From: CAYYMH01 sp964472785
GTDB taxonomy: Bacteria > Zhuqueibacterota > Zhuqueibacteria > Thermofontimicrobiales > Thermofontimicrobiaceae
Direction of reading: 5' to 3'
NCBI GenBank assembly: GCA_964472785.1
Contig: CAYYMH010000073.1
Coordinates: 1 to 17,512, forward strand
Length of the DNA stretch: 17,512 bases
Below, in pieces: positions 7,480 through 15,117 of this stretch. Under the pieces are notes generated by a model. It was not told the DNA's origin, ran no database searches, and saw only the letters and a list, made by a program, of their open reading frames with translations. The number at the start of each line of letters is the position of its first letter. Position 1 is the stretch's first letter. The position numbers were made by a program, and so were the translations under genes.

Positions 7480-10242
7480 ATGAAACACCGGAATTTATCG
7501 CCGGCTTTGTTATTGATTGTGTTGACATTCGTTTGCTACCAATTGATTTTTGCCGGCACAACCGGTAAAATAGCTGGTTACGTCAGGGATGCTGACAGCG
7601 GGGAACCTTTGCCGGGCGTGAATATCATAGTCGAAGGAACAACGATGGGCGCTGCTACCGATATAAACGGATATTACGTTATATTAAATATTCCTCCCGG
7701 TCGATATACGCTCATTGCGTCGATGATTGGCTATCAAAAACGAACCGTAACCAACGTGAAGGTATCAATTGATTTGACCACTACCATTAATTTCGAATTG
7801 AGTACGGAAATTTTAGAGCTTGGGGAAGATGTCGTGGTTACTGCTGAAAGACCGATTGTTACCCGCGACCTAACATCTACGGAAAAACACGTCGATGCCG
7901 AACAAATTAGGAATCTTCCGGTTCAGGAATTTTCTGAAGTGTTGGGGTTGCAAGCTGGTGTGACTGTAGATCGGGATGGTGGCGTGCATATCCGCGGCGG
8001 TCGCACGACCGAAGTTGCATATTGGGTGGACGGTGTTTCTGTGACCGATGTTTATGACGGTGCAATTTCAGTGCAGATCGAAAATGAGTCTGTTCAGGAA
8101 CTCCAGGTCATCAGCGGAACGTTTAATGCCGAATATGGTCAAGCGATGTCCGGCATCGTGAATATCGTGACCAAAGAAGGCGGACAAAATTATCATTTCA
8201 ATCTGTCCAGTTACACCGGGGATTACATGAGCGATAATGACTATATTTTTTATAATATTAAAAATAATGATCCCTTTGCGAATCACAATTTGCAAATGAG
8301 TTTGGATGGTCCGGTACCCTTTACTGACAATCTGAACTTTTTTGCCACGACACGCTATTATTATAATGATGGTTATTTGTACGGGCAAAATAGATTTTTA
8401 CCAAATGGTGAGCCTGGTGATGATGACCCCGTTCCCATGTCATTTGATAAAAAAATCTCGGGACAATTGAAAGTGACATCAAAATTAACGCCTACCATGA
8501 AGCTCAGCGTTGGTGCCATCGGCAGCAAGATGCATTTCCGAAATTACAACCATAACTATAAATGGAATCCGAAAGGTGATGTGAAAGAATATGAGGACGG
8601 ATACAATTTTTCGATGATTTTAACGCATGCGCTGAGCGATCGATCATTTTACACGTTCAATATTTCTAATTATTATAAGGAATTCCGAGAATATCTGTAC
8701 AAAAATCCGCTCGATTCACGCTACCAGCACCCGGATTCGCTGATCGTGCCGTCTTATGCGTTTCATGATCAGGGAACGAATCTGCATCAATTTGAGCGGA
8801 ATACCACAACATGGGTCGGGAAGTTTGACTATACAGTGCAACTCAACTCGCTGCATCAAGTGAAAGCCGGATTTGAGGCGAGGTCGCATAAACTTTATCT
8901 GGATGATTTTACCCTGGTTGCCAAACGCGATTCCTCCGGATTAGAGGTAACGCCGTTTGAGCCGGATATTTTGGAAGTCAACACACCGAATCATAACAAA
9001 TACACGCAGCGACCGGTTGAGTTTTCGCTCTACGTTCAGGATAAAATCGAATACAGAAGCATGATCGTGAATATTGGACTTCGGTTCGATTATTTTGATT
9101 CCAAAGGCCGGTTTCCTGCTGATGAGCAGGATCCCAATATTTACAATCCGTTGAAACCAGAAAATATTTACGTGGATCCCATGTTAGCGGATTCGTTGTT
9201 GGATGCTCCTGGAAATTTAAAAACAGTTACGCAAAGGGAGCAGTACTGGTACAAAGACGCTTCGGCAAAATACCAGCTGAGTCCGAGACTGGGAATCGCA
9301 TATCCGATTACGGAACGGGGTAAAATTCATTTTTCGTACGGACACTTTTTACAGATTCCCAATTTTCAATACCTTTACGCGAATCCGGGATTTAAAGTAC
9401 CTTCCGGAACCGCTATTCACGGTCCTTACGGCAATCCGGATTTGAAACCACAGCGGACAGTAATGTATGAGATTGGCTTGCAGCAGCAATTATCCGAGAA
9501 CATTGGCGTCGATGTCACCGGTTTTTATCGGGATGTGCGAAATTGGGTAACTACAAGTGTGCCGATAGAAACTTTTACTCCGGGGGTTGCTTATTCTTAT
9601 TACATCAACAAAGACTATGCAAATGTTCGGGGAGTGACTGCATCGATGACCATGCGACCGGTTGGTCCGATTTCTTTTAATTTGGATTATACCTATCAGG
9701 TGGCAGAGGGCAGCAATTCCGATCCTAATGAGGAATTTTACGCGCTGCAATCATTAGCCGAACCCACCAAAATGATTATTCCGCTTAACTGGGATCAGAC
9801 ACACACGGTGAATACGTCATTTATTTATGCTTCCCGCTGGGGCGGTTTCACTATTCTGGGGCGCTACGGTTCCGGTTTTCCGTACACACCGGTGATTACG
9901 ACTGCTTCCCGGCAGGGACAGAATCTGTCCACCGGCTTGCAGGAAAACAGCCGGCGTAAGCCGATGACGCTGACGTTTGATTTGAAATTGCATAAAAGTT
10001 TTCGATTGGGAAATTTGCGGACGATCTTATTTGCCAATGTTTATAATGTGTTTGATCGGTTGAATGAGATCGATGTATTTGGTGATACCGGTCGCGCCGG
10101 GAATACGCTGCAAGGGAAAAACATCAGTGAGAGTGAAGGGGCGCGAGTCAATACAGTTGAAGAATATTTAAACTTCCCGCATTTTTATTCACCACCCCGG
10201 GAAATCCAGATTGGCTTGGAACTTGACCTGACCAATTTATAA
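7480..10242 (+). CDS. TonB-dependent outer-membrane receptor with carboxypeptidase-regulatory-like domain
   Basis: The product is 920 aa. ATG 7480 has GGAGG at 7465-7469; a closer ATG at 7475 hits a stop after one more codon. Signal peptide to about residue 25 (LIFA/GTT). Residues about 28-113 form a CarboxypepD_reg-like/SusC-type N-terminal domain (GKIAGYVRDADSGEPLPGV, TDINGYYVILNIPPGRYTL). A TonB-box-like VVVTA lies at 118-122. The plug follows (about 130-235: VHIRGGRTTEVAYWVDG, FNAEYGQAMSGIVNIVTKEGG), then a long beta-barrel with alternating aromatic strands to the C-terminus. These proteins use TonB-ExbB-ExbD energy to import bound substrates such as glycans, siderophores or cobalamin. 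The substrate is not readable; amylase-type and starch-binding-like neighbours suggest oligosaccharides. No SusD-like gene follows; a giant T9SS-like protein does, 24 bp downstream. Confidence 0.93.
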   Translation: MKHRNLSPALLLIVLTFVCYQLIFAGTTGKIAGYVRDADSGEPLPGVNIIVEGTTMGAATDINGYYVILNIPPGRYTLIASMIGYQKRTVTNVKVSIDLTTTINFELSTEILELGEDVVVTAERPIVTRDLTSTEKHVDAEQIRNLPVQEFSEVLGLQAGVTVDRDGGVHIRGGRTTEVAYWVDGVSVTDVYDGAISVQIENESVQELQVISGTFNAEYGQAMSGIVNIVTKEGGQNYHFNLSSYTGDYMSDNDYIFYNIKNNDPFANHNLQMSLDGPVPFTDNLNFFATTRYYYNDGYLYGQNRFLPNGEPGDDDPVPMSFDKKISGQLKVTSKLTPTMKLSVGAIGSKMHFRNYNHNYKWNPKGDVKEYEDGYNFSMILTHALSDRSFYTFNISNYYKEFREYLYKNPLDSRYQHPDSLIVPSYAFHDQGTNLHQFERNTTTWVGKFDYTVQLNSLHQVKAGFEARSHKLYLDDFTLVAKRDSSGLEVTPFEPDILEVNTPNHNKYTQRPVEFSLYVQDKIEYRSMIVNIGLRFDYFDSKGRFPADEQDPNIYNPLKPENIYVDPMLADSLLDAPGNLKTVTQREQYWYKDASAKYQLSPRLGIAYPITERGKIHFSYGHFLQIPNFQYLYANPGFKVPSGTAIHGPYGNPDLKPQRTVMYEIGLQQQLSENIGVDVTGFYRDVRNWVTTSVPIETFTPGVAYSYYINKDYANVRGVTASMTMRPVGPISFNLDYTYQVAEGSNSDPNEEFYALQSLAEPTKMIIPLNWDQTHTVNTSFIYASRWGGFTILGRYGSGFPYTPVITTASRQGQNLSTGLQENSRRKPMTLTFDLKLHKSFRLGNLRTILFANVYNVFDRLNEIDVFGDTGRAGNTLQGKNISESEGARVNTVEEYLNFPHFYSPPREIQIGLELDLTNL

Positions 10243-10266
10243 TTTGAAATAACAGGAGAAAAAGGA

Positions 10267-13200
10267 ATGTTGAAAAGAATTGCTGTTATATTTTTTATCA
10301 TAGCTATTTGCCTGCCTGTGTTCGCTCAACACGTTCCCAGTGATGAACGCGGGAATTCCAGTTTTCGCAGAACCACGGATATAGCCGGGAATTTGGTTCG
10401 CACAACAGTTTGGAACAATGGCACAACCGGGCGGACAAAACCGGGAGATGGAATTCCGTACGAATGGCCTAAAAATACCGGAAAAAATTATTTGGCGCAG
10501 ACTGGACTTATGTTTGGCGCTGAAGTGATTGATAAAGACGGAAATATCGTTCATATTACTGCGGTGCATTCACGAACCAGTCCGTCGGGAAAATCCTGGC
10601 AAATGGAACCGGTTAAGGAATACCTGAATGTGAACTCTAAAGATATTGCCAAGACGACCCTTGCTGCCACTGAAGATGATCGCTCAACCTGGCCGTCTTT
10701 CTGGCCCAATAAAATGGACGATGAAACTGACCCCGGTTGGCCCGGTTCATGGAATGGCTATTTCGGAAAAAATCAGTTTAATGCTGATCTGGAGATGTTT
10801 TACCGGATGTCAGATGATTCGTATGATAAATACAATTACTATCCCGACACGACCGATTTTACACGGCGGGGACTGGGTTTGTTAGTGGATGTAAGAGTTT
10901 TGCAGTGGTCACAGATTTTGGTGAATGATGTTGTATTTGTTTTGTACGACATTAAAAATGACGGCACTAAAGATTTAGAGAAAGCTGCAGTGACACTTTT
11001 TGTTTTTGATTTGGTCGGTGGCGATGGCGATAATAATGATGATCGATCTGATTTTGATTTGATCAATGACATTGCGTGGTGTACGGATTCGGATGGCCGC
11101 GGAAATCAAAACTTTGGCGATGACCCTGTCGGCGTAGTTGCTACGTCATTCCTGGAAACACCAGGGAATGCAGTTGACGGTATTGATAATGATGGGGATG
11201 GTGAGGACAACAGCCCCATCGTTTCCGAAGCAATGATCGTTGATGAAAATCCGACTAATCTGATCGATGACAATGGGAACGGTTTAATTGATGAAAACAA
11301 GACACATATACCGTTTGGTGACCAACCCGGCGTTGGATTCCGGGATCATATTGATAATGATAACGATGGCGAAGGGGGTAGTCCGATAGTCACGGTTGAA
11401 ATGCTTGAAGGCGAATTGAACAACAATGGCAAAGATGATAATCAAAATGGTCTCTATGATGAAGATGCCAGTGATGTCGGTAAAGGTTACAAGGATAATA
11501 TTGATAATAACGACGACGGTGAAGTTGGCAGTCCGGTGATTACGCAGGAAATGATTGATGAGGCAGCAAATAATGACAAGCGATTTGAAACAGAGAATGG
11601 TATCATTTTATATGATGTGGGCATCGAAGACCTTGGAAAAAAATATGCGGATGGTATTGATAACGATGGCAACGGCGCTATTGATGAAGGTATTGATGAG
11701 GGCATCGATGAGATGATCGATGAGTCCCGGGAAAATTATATTGATGATGATGGTGACTGGGATCCGATTAATGATGATGTCGGATTAGACGGAGATCCAC
11801 TCAGCGTAGATCGCGGACAGGGAGATGGCGTTCCGACAAGCGGCGCCGGCACGGATCTTCCCGGTGAGCCAAATATCGACAAAACCGATGTTGCTGAATC
11901 GGATCAACTGGGATTGACCAATGTCCAGTATCAACCAGCGGGAGATTTTCACACGGAACGCGATGAGAATACCTGGCAGCGCTGGATGACTCCCGGCAAG
12001 TTCTGGGACACCAGTGTCAATTTAGTCGAAGGAGAATATGATCTGTTTGTTTCATCAGGATTTTTTCCGCTCAAAGCCGGGCAGCGCGAACGCGTTTCTA
12101 TGGCTGTGAATTTGGGACAGGATAAAAAAGACGCGTTGCGTAACAAAGATATGTCCCAAAAGACTTACGATCTGGACTATCAATTTGCAAAAGCGCCGCT
12201 TGTACCTGTTTTAACAGCGGTTCCCGGAGACGGAAAAGTGACGCTCTATTGGGATGATAAAGCAGAACATTCTTTTGATAAATTCATGTTTGATATTGGA
12301 GATGAGGGGTACGATTTTGAGGGTTATCGAATTTACAAAGCAACTGATCCGGCATTTGAAGATGCATATAAAATAACCGATGCCGATGGTAACCTGACCT
12401 ATTATAAACCTGTGGCGCAGTTTGATTTGAAAAACGGCATTACCGGTCTCGATTCAATGGGAATTAATGGAGCTCACTTTGATTTGGGCCAAGATACGGG
12501 ATTGCGGCATTCCTGGGTCGATGAAGATGTAATCAACGGACAGTCCTATTTTTATGCGGTTACGGCTTATGACCGTGGCGCTTCCTGGGCAGAAATTCCG
12601 CCCAGTGAGACGCCGATCCCGATTACCGTGGAAACGACCGGAGAGGTAAAATTGGGCTCCAATGTCAAACGTGTTATTCCTGATGCTCCGTCTGCTGGTT
12701 ATGTTTCGCCAACAATAGTGAATTTGGAACAGCCGATTGAGGGAAACACCACCGGACATATCGCTTACGATATTGTCGATCCCAGAGTTATTCCAGATAA
12801 TCATACGTATCGGATTACCTTTCGCGATACACTATTAGAAGGGGAAGATATTTTAAATCCGGATACACTAACCACGTTGGATTTTTCGTTGTTTGATGTG
12901 ACGAATGAGGATCAGGGACAGATCGACACGTTACTTTGGAAATGTGATAAATTAACGGCTGATGAAGAAATTTCACTGGTGGATGGATTTCGATTGATCA
13001 TGGACAATGAAGATGAAATAGAGCTGAATCAGTCAAAATCAGGTTGGAACGACGAGGACATCTTCCCGCTTTCTTTCATTCCGTTTCAAGCAGGATTTTG
13101 GGTCGGATTTCCCAATCCGGCTGATTACAAAATTACCTTTGGCGAAGTGGGGATGGATTCATCGGTATATCTGAAAATCCGGCGTGGCGTGGAGCTTCAA

Positions 13201-13833
13201 CCGAAAGAAGTCAACTTTACAGTTTACAATTTAACGGATTCCGTGAAGGTTCCCTTCGCATTTTGGGAGGTCGATGGCGATGACGGTGTTTTTTCAGTAA
13301 ATTATCTGGACTCGGATGTCATCGTTTTTATGGAAGAAAATGCAGACGGTGAGTTAGCTCCCAGTTGGCGGTTCAAGGTTGTTTTTGACACACTGCACAG
13401 ATCACCAACAAGTGGCGATGAAGCGACACTGTTCGTGAAAAAACCATTCCTGTCCAATGTTGTTTTTGAATTTACGACAAACGCTGCGACGGTTGATGTG
13501 GCGCAGGCCAAAAATGAATTGGACGATATAAAAGTTGTTCCCAATCCGTATGTTGCTGGGGCGATTTGGGAAGGACGCAATTTCTTTACCACAGGACGTG
13601 GTCCCAGAGCCATTCATTTTAATCATTTGCCCAAGCAATGCACCATTCGCATTTTTACTGTTTCCGGAGAATTGGTGGATACCATCGAACACAACAGCCT
13701 GATGGATGATGGCTCTGTGGAATGGGACATGTTAACCAGAGATAATTTGACAGTTGCTTACGGTGTTTATATCTACCATGTAGATGCCCCGGGCATCGGA
13801 GAAAAAATCGGAAAATTTGCCATCATAAAATAA
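10267..13833 (+). CDS. Giant secreted protein with acidic Ca-binding-type repeats, FN3-like domain and T9SS-like C-terminus (complete paralogue)
   Basis: The product is 1188 aa. ATG 10267 has AGGAG at 10254-10258. Signal peptide residues 1-20 (CLPVFA/QHV). Layout: an N-terminal region of unknown fold about 21-300, rich in Trp and Asp; seven acidic repeats of the DGIDNDGDG type starting near residues 304, 334, 360, 391, 410, 462 and 493, resembling thrombospondin-3/EF-hand-like calcium loops; the conserved block to GEPNIDKTDVAESDQ; an FN3-like domain about 642-785 (PGDGKVTLYWDD, GYRIYKATD, FYAVTAYDRG); an unassigned beta-rich region; and a C-terminal domain from VVPNPY (1090-1095) to the end (IRIFTVSGELVDTIEH, YGVYIYHVDA, GKFAIIK), T9SS sorting/FlgD-like. 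It lies between a TonB receptor and a PorV-like gene, each within 25 bp, so probably in one operon. The likely location is the cell surface; the role is unknown. No enzyme motif seen. Confidence 0.9.
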   Translation: MLKRIAVIFFIIAICLPVFAQHVPSDERGNSSFRRTTDIAGNLVRTTVWNNGTTGRTKPGDGIPYEWPKNTGKNYLAQTGLMFGAEVIDKDGNIVHITAVHSRTSPSGKSWQMEPVKEYLNVNSKDIAKTTLAATEDDRSTWPSFWPNKMDDETDPGWPGSWNGYFGKNQFNADLEMFYRMSDDSYDKYNYYPDTTDFTRRGLGLLVDVRVLQWSQILVNDVVFVLYDIKNDGTKDLEKAAVTLFVFDLVGGDGDNNDDRSDFDLINDIAWCTDSDGRGNQNFGDDPVGVVATSFLETPGNAVDGIDNDGDGEDNSPIVSEAMIVDENPTNLIDDNGNGLIDENKTHIPFGDQPGVGFRDHIDNDNDGEGGSPIVTVEMLEGELNNNGKDDNQNGLYDEDASDVGKGYKDNIDNNDDGEVGSPVITQEMIDEAANNDKRFETENGIILYDVGIEDLGKKYADGIDNDGNGAIDEGIDEGIDEMIDESRENYIDDDGDWDPINDDVGLDGDPLSVDRGQGDGVPTSGAGTDLPGEPNIDKTDVAESDQLGLTNVQYQPAGDFHTERDENTWQRWMTPGKFWDTSVNLVEGEYDLFVSSGFFPLKAGQRERVSMAVNLGQDKKDALRNKDMSQKTYDLDYQFAKAPLVPVLTAVPGDGKVTLYWDDKAEHSFDKFMFDIGDEGYDFEGYRIYKATDPAFEDAYKITDADGNLTYYKPVAQFDLKNGITGLDSMGINGAHFDLGQDTGLRHSWVDEDVINGQSYFYAVTAYDRGASWAEIPPSETPIPITVETTGEVKLGSNVKRVIPDAPSAGYVSPTIVNLEQPIEGNTTGHIAYDIVDPRVIPDNHTYRITFRDTLLEGEDILNPDTLTTLDFSLFDVTNEDQGQIDTLLWKCDKLTADEEISLVDGFRLIMDNEDEIELNQSKSGWNDEDIFPLSFIPFQAGFWVGFPNPADYKITFGEVGMDSSVYLKIRRGVELQPKEVNFTVYNLTDSVKVPFAFWEVDGDDGVFSVNYLDSDVIVFMEENADGELAPSWRFKVVFDTLHRSPTSGDEATLFVKKPFLSNVVFEFTTNAATVDVAQAKNELDDIKVVPNPYVAGAIWEGRNFFTTGRGPRAIHFNHLPKQCTIRIFTVSGELVDTIEHNSLMDDGSVEWDMLTRDNLTVAYGVYIYHVDAPGIGEKIGKFAIIK
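11176..11785 (+). repeat. Seven acidic DxDxDG-type repeats inside the giant protein
   Basis: Asp/Asn/Gly-rich loops such as DGIDNDGDGE, DDNGNGLIDE, DHIDNDNDGE, DDNQNGLYDE, DNIDNNDDGE, DGIDNDGNGA and DDDGDWDP recur every 20-50 residues. Spacing of Asp/Asn at alternate positions matches calcium-coordinating thrombospondin-3/EF-hand-like loops, so calcium binding and structural rigidity are likely by family analogy. Conserved PIV(S/T)xEM-type linkers follow several loops. The paralogue at the window start has only three such loops. Confidence 0.75.
11677..11724 (+). repeat. 12-base in-frame tandem repeat (x-I-D-E, four copies)
   Basis: Four consecutive 12-base units, each ending att/atc-gat-gaa/gag, encode AIDE-GIDE-GIDE-MIDE (residues 471-486) inside the acidic repeat region. 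Synonymous third-base differences between units argue against a very recent slippage event. The paralogue at 1-2703 lacks this run. Confidence 0.7.
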
Positions 13834-13851
13834 ATTACAGGAGAGTTTAAA

Positions 13852-14883
13852 GTGAAAAAATATAATCGGGTGGCAGTCATAAGCCTTATCTTAATATTGG
13901 GATTTTTCGCTCATGTCCAAAGCCAGGAAGTTACAAAAATAGGCACGACAGCGGCAAAGGTTTTGAGCATTCCTGTTGGTTCCCGTGCCCTGGGAATGGG
14001 AGGAGCATTTGTCTCGGTAGCGGATGATGCGACTGCAATGTACTGGAATCCATCGGGCATTGCCAGATTGAACACCAATGAATTTGTGTTTATGCACTCG
14101 AACTGGTTGGCTGATATTCGGTTTGATTATGTTGGTTTAGTTATACCTTTGGGAAATATTGGGTCATTCGGATTAAACGTCTCTGCGATGACGATGGATG
14201 AGATGGACATTACCACAGAGTACGAACCCGAGGGAACCGGTGAGACATTTTCAGCCGGTAGCTTTGTAGTCGGTTTTACTTACGCTCGTAATTTAACAGA
14301 TAATTTTTCAATCGGGGCAACCGGTAAATATATCTCTGAAACTATTTGGAATTGTACAGCTTCCGGTTTGGCAGTCGATATCGGAACACTTTTTAATACC
14401 CCATTTTATGGAATTCGTTTGGGTGCGAGCATTTCCAATTTTGGACAAAAAATGCAAATCATGGGCGATGATCTGCTGGTGCAAAAAGATATTGACGGCA
14501 GCATTGCCGGAAATAATGAAAGTGTGAATGCTTATTTGGGAACTGATAAATTTGATCTGCCTTTGATGATGCGTATCGGCGTCTCGAGAGATTTTATCAA
14601 TACGGAATATAGCCGGCTGGTGCTCGGCATTGACGGTTTGCATCCTAATGACAATACGGAATCCGTGAACTTCGGTGTTGAATATTCGACCTTTCACAAT
14701 ATCGTTGCTTTCCGGGGCGGTATCAAATCTTTGGGCATGAAAGATCGGGAGGAGAAATATGCTATTGGCATGGGCGTGAATTATTTCTTGAGTGGAGGAA
14801 AGCGTATCAAGATTGATTACACCTTTGAACAGTTTGTGCATTTAAAAAATATTCATCAATTTACTTTAGGTGTAAAATTTTAA
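13852..14883 (+). CDS. PorV/PorQ-family outer-membrane beta-barrel protein (second copy)
   Basis: The product is 343 aa, with GTG start at 13852 and AGGAGAG at 13839-13845, 6 bases upstream. Signal peptide to about residue 24 (AHVQS/QEV). The mature N-terminus carries the same signature as the first copy: TKIGTTAAKVLSIPVGSRA, then GMGGAFVSVADDATAMYWNP. It continues as a beta-barrel and ends in Phe (TLGVKF), consistent with BAM-dependent insertion. It starts 18 bp after a T9SS-like giant gene, repeating the arrangement at 1-3745. By family, T9SS shuttle/anchor (PorV-like) or PorQ-like function is expected. Whether it serves only its neighbour is inference. Divergence from copy one is strongest in the exposed-looking middle and C-terminal half. 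Confidence 0.9.
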   Translation: MKKYNRVAVISLILILGFFAHVQSQEVTKIGTTAAKVLSIPVGSRALGMGGAFVSVADDATAMYWNPSGIARLNTNEFVFMHSNWLADIRFDYVGLVIPLGNIGSFGLNVSAMTMDEMDITTEYEPEGTGETFSAGSFVVGFTYARNLTDNFSIGATGKYISETIWNCTASGLAVDIGTLFNTPFYGIRLGASISNFGQKMQIMGDDLLVQKDIDGSIAGNNESVNAYLGTDKFDLPLMMRIGVSRDFINTEYSRLVLGIDGLHPNDNTESVNFGVEYSTFHNIVAFRGGIKSLGMKDREEKYAIGMGVNYFLSGGKRIKIDYTFEQFVHLKNIHQFTLGVKF

Positions 14884-15117
14884 ACAAATCAAAAAAATGA
14901 ATTAATCAACTTGGAAAGGAGGTGTTTTCTCTTTCTTAGAACACAGTAAAAATTAGTTAATCTAAATTGTTCGTGAATAAAAAATCTGAGGAGGTGATGT
15001 CGTCAAAAAAAATAATGAAGCTTTTTTGGTAAATTATAAACAGATAATATGTCATTTTAATTAAAAAATTGTTTTGAAAAATGGTCAAACATATTATCAA
15101 AAAACAGGAGATAAACT
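14884..15117 (+). other. 234-bp AT-rich leader/intergenic region with two free anti-SD-like motifs
   Basis: No gene longer than about 11 codons is present. Two strong matches to the 16S 3'-end complement occur: AAAGGAGGTG at 14915-14924 and GAGGAGGTGAT at 14988-14998. Neither has a start codon at normal spacing. The first can fold with CTCTTT at 14929-14934, or its 3' end can pair through GTGTT/AACAC (14922-14926 with 14940-14944). The region separates the operon-like block from the last gene and holds a candidate promoter close to that gene. Confidence 0.5.
15069..15097 (+). promoter_or_regulatory. Candidate sigma70-like promoter for the E-set/T9SS protein gene
   Basis: TTGTTT (15069-15074), a 17-base spacer and TATTAT (15092-15097) form a housekeeping-type promoter in the AT-rich leader. 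The -10 matches consensus at five of six positions and the -35 at three. It would give a very short 5' UTR just including the AGGAG at 15106-15110. In such AT-rich DNA a chance match is quite possible. Confidence 0.3.

Noticed and set aside
11176..11785. CRISPR-like or non-coding repeat array in the Asp-rich region
   Set aside because: Repeats are in frame, irregularly spaced and degenerate at third codon positions, as expected of protein repeats.
14308..14841. 177-aa minus-strand open frame opposite the second PorV-like gene
   Set aside because: Shadow of a well-supported plus-strand gene; no SD or recognisable domain, and composition is what the reverse of barrel coding yields.
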